From the NCBI GenBank assembly GCA_015069565.1, contig SVIJ01000015.1:1-35049 (forward strand): 35,049 nt of DNA, read 5' to 3'. The stretch comes from Clostridiales bacterium. GTDB lineage: Bacteria > Bacillota > Clostridia > Christensenellales > Borkfalkiaceae. Both the position numbers and the translations under genes were made by a program. Below are positions 30,095 to 35,049 of the stretch, piece by piece (the first letter of the stretch is position 1; every line of letters starts with the position of its first letter). The notes beneath the pieces are model-generated. The model was not told where the DNA came from. It saw only the letters and a program-made list of their open reading frames with translations, and searched no databases.

Positions 30095-30640
30095 ATGTTT
30101 AAGGCAATCGGTGTAATTGAACTGAAAAGTATTCCCAAGGGCGTTGAAGCGACGGACGCGGCGCTCAAAAGCGCAGGGGTGGAGATGGTTTCTTCGCACC
30201 CTTCCTGCCCTGGCAAGTATGAAATCATTTTGACGGGCAGCATCTCGAACGTGCAATCGGCGGTTGATCACGTTATGGGTAGATTTAGCGACTACGTTAT
30301 CGACCATTCGGTGATGGGTCGCATTGACGAACAGGTAATCAAAGCGCTGTTCGGCACGCAGACTTCGGAAAAGAAGGGCTCGCTTGGGGTTTTGGAAACC
30401 TTCTCGGCGGCTACCTGCATCAAGGCTGCGGACGTTGCCGTCAAGACGGCGCGCGTGGATATTTACGATTTGAGAGTATCTCGCGGTATGGGCGGCAAGG
30501 GCGTATTTATGCTCACGGGCGAAGTTGGCGACGTGACGGCGGCAATCGAAGCTGGCGCAAACTACGCGAAAGCGTCGGGGGCACTCTCTTCGACGTCGAT
30601 CATCGCGGCTCCCCATGAAGAGCTTTGGAAACAGCTGTAA
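30095..30640 (+). CDS. BMC-T shell protein, PduT-like, with conserved iron-sulfur cysteine
   Basis: A 181-residue protein with two fused BMC domains (about 3-85 and 95-178) forming a trimer shaped like a hexamer. The first domain begins KAIGVIELKSIPKGVEATDA, the second GSLGVLETFSAATCIKAADV. Cys38 in SSHPSCPGKYEI is in the position that binds a central [4Fe-4S] cluster in Salmonella PduT, suggesting an electron conduit through the shell for the PduS-like protein. The gap to the pduS-like stop is only 3 bases. Confidence 0.93.
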   Translation: MFKAIGVIELKSIPKGVEATDAALKSAGVEMVSSHPSCPGKYEIILTGSISNVQSAVDHVMGRFSDYVIDHSVMGRIDEQVIKALFGTQTSEKKGSLGVLETFSAATCIKAADVAVKTARVDIYDLRVSRGMGGKGVFMLTGEVGDVTAAIEAGANYAKASGALSSTSIIAAPHEELWKQL

Positions 30641-30799
30641 GGGAAAGGGATTCCTTTCGGAGAACCGCCAAAGGCGGTAAGGGCGCAAAGCAAGCTTTGC
30701 TTTGAAAAGTCCGAACGATTGCAGGGCGTTGCCCCTGCACCCCACAAGGAGCAAAGCCCCTTGACCCATAAACTGGGAAAAACCATCTAAGGTAGAAAT
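30641..30799 (+). repeat. Hairpin-rich spacer before the dehydratase gene
   Basis: No gene seen. Several small stems follow each other: GAAAGG/CCTTTC (30643-30658), ACCGCC/GGCGGT (30664-30678), CAAAGC/GCTTTG (30686-30699), CAGGGC/GCCCCTG (30722-30737) and CAAGG/CCTTG (30745-30763). The last two resemble the GC-rich paired hairpins common between genes in many bacterial genomes. Confidence 0.5.
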
Positions 30800-33331
30800 A
30801 TGGAAAACATTAAGTTTGTGATTGAAAAAAGCGAAAGAATTCAAAAACTGATCGACGCTTTATACGAAAAAATGCCCGAAATTGAATCGGCGCGCGGCAT
30901 TTTGGTCACCGAAAGCTATAAGCAAACGGAAGACTTGCCCATCATTCGTCGCAGAAGCGCGGCATTCGCGCATATTTTGCGCCATATCCCCATCGTGATT
31001 CGGGATAACGAGCTCATCGTCGGTAGCGCAACGGTTGCGCCCCGCGGTTGCCAAGTCTTCCCCGAATATTCCTACGAATGGCTGGAAGCGGAATTTGAAA
31101 CGGTAGCCACCCGTGCGGCCGACCCCTTCTATATCAGCGAAAAGACGAAGGAAGACCTGCGCAAGGCGTATCCGTACTGGAAGGGCAAGACGAATAGCGA
31201 CCTTGCCAAGACGAATATGGCGCCCGAAGCGTATGCGGCTTTCACCAAGCACAACATCTTTACGCCTGGCAACTATTTCTATAATGGGATAGGGCATGTC
31301 TGCGTTCAATACGATAAAGTGCTTGCAAAAGGCTATCGCGGAATCATCGCGGAAGCGACGGCGGCGCTGGAAAAGCTTGACCTTTCCGACGGCGATTACG
31401 TGCAAAGAAGCAATTTCTTGTATGCGGTGATCGAGAGCTGTGAAGCGGTGATCGAGTACGCGCATAGATATGCAAAGCTTGCGGCAGAGATGGCGGCGAA
31501 AGAGAGCGATCCCACCCGCAAGGCAGAGCTTAAAGCGATTGCAAAGAACTGCGCGCACGTTCCCGAATTCCCCGCAACGTCCTTCCACGAAGCTTGTCAA
31601 TCCTTCTGGTTCGTACAGCTTTTGTTGCAGGTGGAATCGAGCGGACACTCCATTTCCCCTGGTAGATTTGACCAGTACATGTATCCTTACTACAAAAAGG
31701 ATATGAGCGAAGGGAAGATTACGCTCGAACAGGCGCAGGAGCTCATCGACTGTATTTGGGTAAAGCTCAACGATATCAACAAGGTGCGTGACGCGGCGAG
31801 TGCGGACGGCTTTGCCGGCTACGGTATGTTCCAAAACCTGATTGTCGGCGGTCAAGACATCCATGGCATGGACGCGACGAACGACCTTTCGTATATGTGT
31901 TTGGAAGCGGCGATGCACGTACCCCTTCCCCAACCGTCTATTTCGGTACGCGTTTGGAACGGTACACCGCAATCGTTCATGCTCAAAGCAGGGGCGCTCA
32001 CCCGCTTGGGAACGGGCTTGCCTGCGTACTATAACGACGAAATCATCATCCCTTCCATCATGGCAAGGGGGCTGACCTTGGAAGACGCGAGAGATTACTG
32101 TATCATCGGTTGCGTTGAACCGCAAAAAGCGGGGAAAACGGACGGCTGGCACGACGCGGCGTTCTTCAATATGTGCCGCCCGATGGAGCTTGTCTTCTCG
32201 AACGGTGTGGATCAAGGGGAAAAGATCGGCCCTGATACGGGTGACGTGACCAAGTTCAAAACCTTTGAAGAGTTTTTCGAAGCGTATAAAACGCAACAAA
32301 GCTACTTTATCAAATTGCTTGTCAATGCGAACAACGCAATCGACGCGGCGCACGCGACGAGAGTGCCTTTGCCCTTCCAGTCCTGTATGGTGGACGATTG
32401 TATTGCTCGCGGTAAGAGCTTGCAGGAAGGCGGCGCAATCTATAATTTTACAGGCCCGCAGGGCTTCGGTATTGCCAACAACACGGACGGGCTTTTGGCG
32501 GTGAAACACCTTGTGTTTGACGAAAAAGTGGTGACCATGTCCGAGTTCAAGGAAGCAATCGACCATAACTTCGGTTATGGAATGGGCGGCAAGAAAGCGG
32601 AAGAGCTCACCGCGCAAATCGCGACGGAGCTTGCAAACAACGGTGTGGAAGTCACCGAAGAGATTATTGTGGCTGTCTATAAGCAGGTGGCAAGCGGCGC
32701 AGGGCTCGATCCTGAAAAGCGTAAACGCTATCGCGAGATCAAGCGTTTGATCGAAGAAACCTGCCCCAAATACGGCAACGATATTTACGAAGTGGATATG
32801 TTCGCAAGAGAAGTGGCGAACACGTATACCAAGGAAGTGGAAAAATACAAAAACTACCGTGGCGGTATGTTCCAAGCAGGGCTTTATCCCGTATCCGCGA
32901 ACGTGCCTTTGGGCGCGCAGACGGGCGCAACCCCTGACGGTAGACTTGCCTACACCCCGATTGCAGACGGTATCGGCCCTGCATCTGGGCGTGACGTGAA
33001 AGGGCCTACGGCAACGGCGAACTCGGTGGCGAAGCTCGAACAGGGTATTGCTTCCAACGGTACGTTGCTCAATCAAAAGTTCCACCCGTCGGCGCTTGAA
33101 GGAATGGCAGGCTTGACGAAGTTTGCGGCGCTAATCCGTTCCTACTTCGATCAAAAGGGTATGCACATGCAGTTCAACGTTGTCACGCGCGAAACCCTTT
33201 TGGACGCGCAACAGCATCCTGAAAAGTACAAGACGCTCGTTGTTCGCGTTGCAGGGTACAGTGCACTCTTCACCACCCTTTCCAAATCGTTGCAAGACGA
33301 CATCATCGCAAGAACGCAACAAGGCTGGTGA
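30800..33331 (+). CDS. B12-independent 1,2-propanediol dehydratase (glycyl radical enzyme)
   Basis: Dehydrates (S)-1,2-propanediol to propionaldehyde by radical chemistry. The 843-residue glycyl radical enzyme has Cys438 in IIGCVEPQ with Glu440 two residues on, His166 in GIGHVCVQYD, and the glycyl radical loop RVAGYSA with Gly819. The Cys/Glu/His set matches diol/glycerol dehydratases, not choline lyase or pyruvate formate-lyase. Whether its N-terminus works as an encapsulation signal is unclear; it lacks the short helix of the other enzymes. It is the signature enzyme of this BMC. AAGG lies 7 bases before the ATG. Oxygen cleaves the active radical, so strictly anaerobic expression is implied. 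Confidence 0.95.
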   Translation: MENIKFVIEKSERIQKLIDALYEKMPEIESARGILVTESYKQTEDLPIIRRRSAAFAHILRHIPIVIRDNELIVGSATVAPRGCQVFPEYSYEWLEAEFETVATRAADPFYISEKTKEDLRKAYPYWKGKTNSDLAKTNMAPEAYAAFTKHNIFTPGNYFYNGIGHVCVQYDKVLAKGYRGIIAEATAALEKLDLSDGDYVQRSNFLYAVIESCEAVIEYAHRYAKLAAEMAAKESDPTRKAELKAIAKNCAHVPEFPATSFHEACQSFWFVQLLLQVESSGHSISPGRFDQYMYPYYKKDMSEGKITLEQAQELIDCIWVKLNDINKVRDAASADGFAGYGMFQNLIVGGQDIHGMDATNDLSYMCLEAAMHVPLPQPSISVRVWNGTPQSFMLKAGALTRLGTGLPAYYNDEIIIPSIMARGLTLEDARDYCIIGCVEPQKAGKTDGWHDAAFFNMCRPMELVFSNGVDQGEKIGPDTGDVTKFKTFEEFFEAYKTQQSYFIKLLVNANNAIDAAHATRVPLPFQSCMVDDCIARGKSLQEGGAIYNFTGPQGFGIANNTDGLLAVKHLVFDEKVVTMSEFKEAIDHNFGYGMGGKKAEELTAQIATELANNGVEVTEEIIVAVYKQVASGAGLDPEKRKRYREIKRLIEETCPKYGNDIYEVDMFAREVANTYTKEVEKYKNYRGGMFQAGLYPVSANVPLGAQTGATPDGRLAYTPIADGIGPASGRDVKGPTATANSVAKLEQGIASNGTLLNQKFHPSALEGMAGLTKFAALIRSYFDQKGMHMQFNVVTRETLLDAQQHPEKYKTLVVRVAGYSALFTTLSKSLQDDIIARTQQGW

Positions 33332-33337
33332 TAGGCG

Positions 33338-34114
33338 ATGGGGAGAACGGGAAGAATCTTTAATATTCAAAGATTTTCCATTCACGACGGGCCAGGGATT
33401 CGCACAATCGTCTTTTTCAAGGGCTGTTATATGCGCTGCGCGTGGTGCTGCAACCCCGAATCGCAGGAGTACGCCATTCAAACGATGGTGGAAAACGGCA
33501 AAGAAAAGACGGTGGGCAGGGACGTGACGGTGGAAGAAATTCTGCCTGAGATCTTGGCGGACGAGCCGTATTATCGCCGCAGTGGCGGCGGCGTCACCCT
33601 TTCGGGTGGGGAGTTTTTGGGGCAACACGAGTTTGCCGCAGAGCTTTTGAAAGCCTGCAAGGACTACGGCTTGCATACGGCTGTGGAATCGACGGCAAAC
33701 GCGCCGTGGGAGAAAATCGAAGCGGTGCTGCCGTACATTGATACCTATTTGATGGACATCAAGCATATGGATAGCGCCAAGCATAAGGAATATACGGGCG
33801 CGCCGAACGAGCTGATTTTAGAGAACGCGAAGCGGATTTCGGATAGCGGCGTAGAGCTGATTATCCGCACCCCCGTTGTTCCGACCTTCAATGATACGGC
33901 GGAAGAAATTCGGGCAATTTCCCGATTCGCCGCATCCCTGGGTGGGGTAAAAGAGTATCATCTCTTGCCTTACCACCGTTTAGGTTCGGACAAATACACG
34001 GGCCTTGGCAGGAATTATTCCTTGAAAGAAATTGAGCCGCCCGCAAAAGAACGCATGGAATATCTTTTGGAAGTGGCTCGGGAAAGTGGGTTGCCTTGTC
34101 AAATCGGCGGCTAA
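33338..34114 (+). CDS. Glycyl radical enzyme activase (radical SAM), short form
   Basis: Uses S-adenosylmethionine and a [4Fe-4S] cluster to generate the glycyl radical on the dehydratase encoded immediately upstream (6-base gap). The radical SAM motif is C30-X3-C34-X2-C37 in KGCYMRCAWCCNP. It is preceded by the activase hallmark RFSIHDGPGIRT and followed by SGGGVTLSGGE. At 258 residues it lacks the extra eight-cysteine ferredoxin-like insert present in many dehydratase and decarboxylase activases, and so is closer in build to pyruvate formate-lyase activase. The SD is weak, so translation is probably coupled to the upstream stop. Confidence 0.95.
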   Translation: MGRTGRIFNIQRFSIHDGPGIRTIVFFKGCYMRCAWCCNPESQEYAIQTMVENGKEKTVGRDVTVEEILPEILADEPYYRRSGGGVTLSGGEFLGQHEFAAELLKACKDYGLHTAVESTANAPWEKIEAVLPYIDTYLMDIKHMDSAKHKEYTGAPNELILENAKRISDSGVELIIRTPVVPTFNDTAEEIRAISRFAASLGGVKEYHLLPYHRLGSDKYTGLGRNYSLKEIEPPAKERMEYLLEVARESGLPCQIGG

Positions 34115-34236
34115 AACGCTGAATCTGCGGCGCAATGCTACGTCGCGCTTACGTTTCCCCTTGGTCACGTACGCTATGTACGCTCCCGTCGGGGAATCCG
34201 CGCGCTTCTTGCCTTACTTGCATCTTGCAGCGTTTT
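34113..34236 (+). repeat. Palindromic intercistronic repeat, starting at the activase stop codon
   Basis: Perfect outer stem AAAACGCTG (34113-34121) / CAGCGTTTT (34228-34236). Inside are TTCCCC (34155-34160) / GGGGAA (34191-34196) and CGTAC (34168-34172) / GTACG (34178-34182). Same family as 25754-26007 and 26366-26607. Confidence 0.75.
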
Positions 34237-34248
34237 ACAATCGGAAGT

Positions 34249-34375
34249 CAAGAAACTCAGTTTCTTGCGGATTTTTAAGGCAGAGCCTTAAAGCTGTCGG
34301 CAGACTGTTAGGACGTATGAAAGCAAAGCCGTGCTTTGCGTAATTTACGGCAACAGCCGTTCACGCCGAAAGGCG
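34249..34375 (+). repeat. Series of five short perfect hairpins before the PduU-like gene
   Basis: CAAGAAAC/GTTTCTTG (34249-34267), TTTAAGGC/GCCTTAAA (34274-34292), GCAAAGC/GCTTTGC (34323-34339), ACGGC/GCCGT (34347-34360) and CGCC-GAAA-GGCG (34364-34375). The last is a GNRA tetraloop hairpin ending six bases before the ribosome-binding site. Confidence 0.55.
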
Positions 34376-34392
34376 AAAACAGGAGAACGTTT

Positions 34393-34758
34393 ATGGATTT
34401 TATGAAAAAAGAAAAACCGGTAATTGTACAAGAGTTCGTACCCGGTAAACAAATCACCCTTTGCCATATCATCGCAAACCCGGGTGAAGTGCTTTATACC
34501 AAGCTCGGGCTTGATCCCCAAACCGATTACTCGAAGAGCGCAATCGGCGTTTTGACCGTTATCCCCTACGAAAGCGCGGTGATCGCGGCGGATATTTCGA
34601 TGAAATCGTCGGGCGCGGATATCGGGTTTGTTGATCGTTTCACGGGTACGCTCATCATCACGGGCAGTGTTTCGTCCGTGGAATCGGCGTTTACGTCCGT
34701 TCGTGAATATTTCGTCAACAAGCTTCATTACGAATGCTGTGAAGTGACCAAAACCTAA
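34393..34758 (+). CDS. PduU/EutS-like circularly permuted BMC-H shell protein
   Basis: The 121-residue shell protein has a short N-terminal strand (VIVQEFVPGKQITL) that in PduU/EutS forms a small beta-barrel over the pore. A permuted BMC domain follows (HIIANPGEVLYTKLG, AIGVLTVIPYESAVIAADI, IGFVDRFTGTLIITGSVSSV). The match to PduU is close over the whole length. The ATG at 34393 is preferred over the upstream in-frame 34336 because AGGAG (34381-34385) precedes it by 7 bases and the extra 19 residues are not family-like. In pdu systems PduU partners with PduV, which is encoded next. Confidence 0.93.
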   Translation: MDFMKKEKPVIVQEFVPGKQITLCHIIANPGEVLYTKLGLDPQTDYSKSAIGVLTVIPYESAVIAADISMKSSGADIGFVDRFTGTLIITGSVSSVESAFTSVREYFVNKLHYECCEVTKT

Positions 34759-34785
34759 TCTATCCTAATAAATCAAACCAAAACC

Positions 34786-35049
34786 ATGAGAAAATTGATG
34801 TTGATCGGCAGGGTCGCGGCAGGGAAAACCACCTTGACGCAGGCTTTGCGCGGTGAAGAAATCAAATATTATAAAACGCAGTACGTCAATTACCACGATA
34901 CGGTGATCGACACGCCAGGGGAGTACACCGAACGCCGCGAAACGAGCGGTGCGCTTGCGCTGTACGCGTATGAAGCGGACGTTGTCGGCTTGGTGCTTTC
35001 CGCAAACGAGCCGTATTCCATCTTTTCGCCCTGCTTGACGAGTATGGTC
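34786..35049 (+). CDS. PduV/EutP-like small GTPase, 3'-truncated by the window edge
   Basis: 88 residues are present, running off the right edge. Ras-like P-loop GRVAAGKTTLTQAL (8-21), switch-region KYYKTQYV, and the G3-type IDTPGEY (Asp, Pro, Gly). The opening matches EutP/PduV closely. These proteins are thought to associate with the BMC exterior through PduU and to influence its positioning. No Shine-Dalgarno sequence is visible in the 27 bases between the stop of the PduU-like gene and this ATG, unlike all its neighbours, so it may be translated weakly. Confidence 0.88.
   Translation, partial: MRKLMLIGRVAAGKTTLTQALRGEEIKYYKTQYVNYHDTVIDTPGEYTERRETSGALALYAYEADVVGLVLSANEPYSIFSPCLTSMV

Noticed and set aside
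30641..30799. A riboswitch (for example cobalamin) upstream of the dehydratase gene
   Set aside because: The stems are short, independent and resemble common intergenic repeats; no cobalamin-box-like sequence is seen, and the enzyme does not use B12.
34336..34392. N-terminal extension of the PduU-like protein from the ATG at 34336
   Set aside because: The extra 19 residues are encoded by hairpin-forming sequence, do not look like the family, and a good SD points to the ATG at 34393.

Overview
The window looks like a chromosomal segment of a Gram-positive anaerobe of the Bacillota, most likely class Clostridia from a gut-type habitat. The grounds are strong AGGAG ribosome-binding sites, consensus sigma-A promoters with 17-base spacers, many U-tailed hairpin terminators, a glycyl-radical (oxygen-sensitive) fermentation pathway, and closest family resemblance of the microcompartment genes to the fucose/rhamnose loci known from Clostridium phytofermentans and Roseburia inulinivorans. 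No species assignment is possible from sequence reading alone.

Left half (1-17.2 kb), housekeeping and accessory genes: the 3' part of a galactokinase gene; a convergent CCA-adding enzyme; a diacylglycerol-kinase-family lipid kinase; a PAS-SpoIIE phosphatase; a two-component system followed by membrane genes, including two small two-helix paralogues; an SGNH hydrolase; a three-part fusion (mannose-6-phosphate isomerase, ROK sugar kinase, FtsK-gamma-like winged helix); an apparent small RNA gene; a leftward plsC-gltS pair; a standalone TrpB2; a divergent pair made of a 59-residue protein and a tandem-HTH regulator; and tRNA-Arg(ACG).

Right half (17.2-35.05 kb): a glycyl-radical-enzyme-associated bacterial microcompartment (BMC) locus of the rhamnose/fucose type (GRM5/Grp). 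A divergent DeoR-family regulator precedes rhaB and rhaA, acetate kinase, a class II (rhamnulose/fuculose-1-P) aldolase, CoA-acylating aldehyde dehydrogenase, zinc alcohol dehydrogenase, four BMC-H shell proteins (two identical), PduL, BMC-V, PduS-like and PduT-like redox proteins, B12-independent propanediol dehydratase, its activase, a PduU-like shell protein and the start of pduV/eutP. The right edge cuts through the locus, so a second BMC-T, transporters or more regulators may lie outside.

Inferred pathway: L-rhamnose -> rhamnulose (RhaA) -> rhamnulose-1-P (RhaB) -> DHAP plus lactaldehyde (aldolase). In the shell, lactaldehyde is reduced to 1,2-propanediol (alcohol dehydrogenase), dehydrated to propionaldehyde (glycyl radical enzyme), then disproportionated to propanol and propionyl-CoA. 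PduL makes propionyl-phosphate and the kinase recovers ATP. Four enzymes carry a similar amphipathic encapsulation helix.

Beyond the genes, the most notable signals are: a probable sRNA with an anti-Shine-Dalgarno loop; the ManA-ROK-FtsK-gamma fusion; covarying palindromic repeats placed right after stop codons in the BMC operon, one duplicated exactly as a 127-bp tandem; matching operator-like blocks in both leaders of the deoR/rhaB divergon; and two divergent promoters that share one palindromic -35 hexamer.
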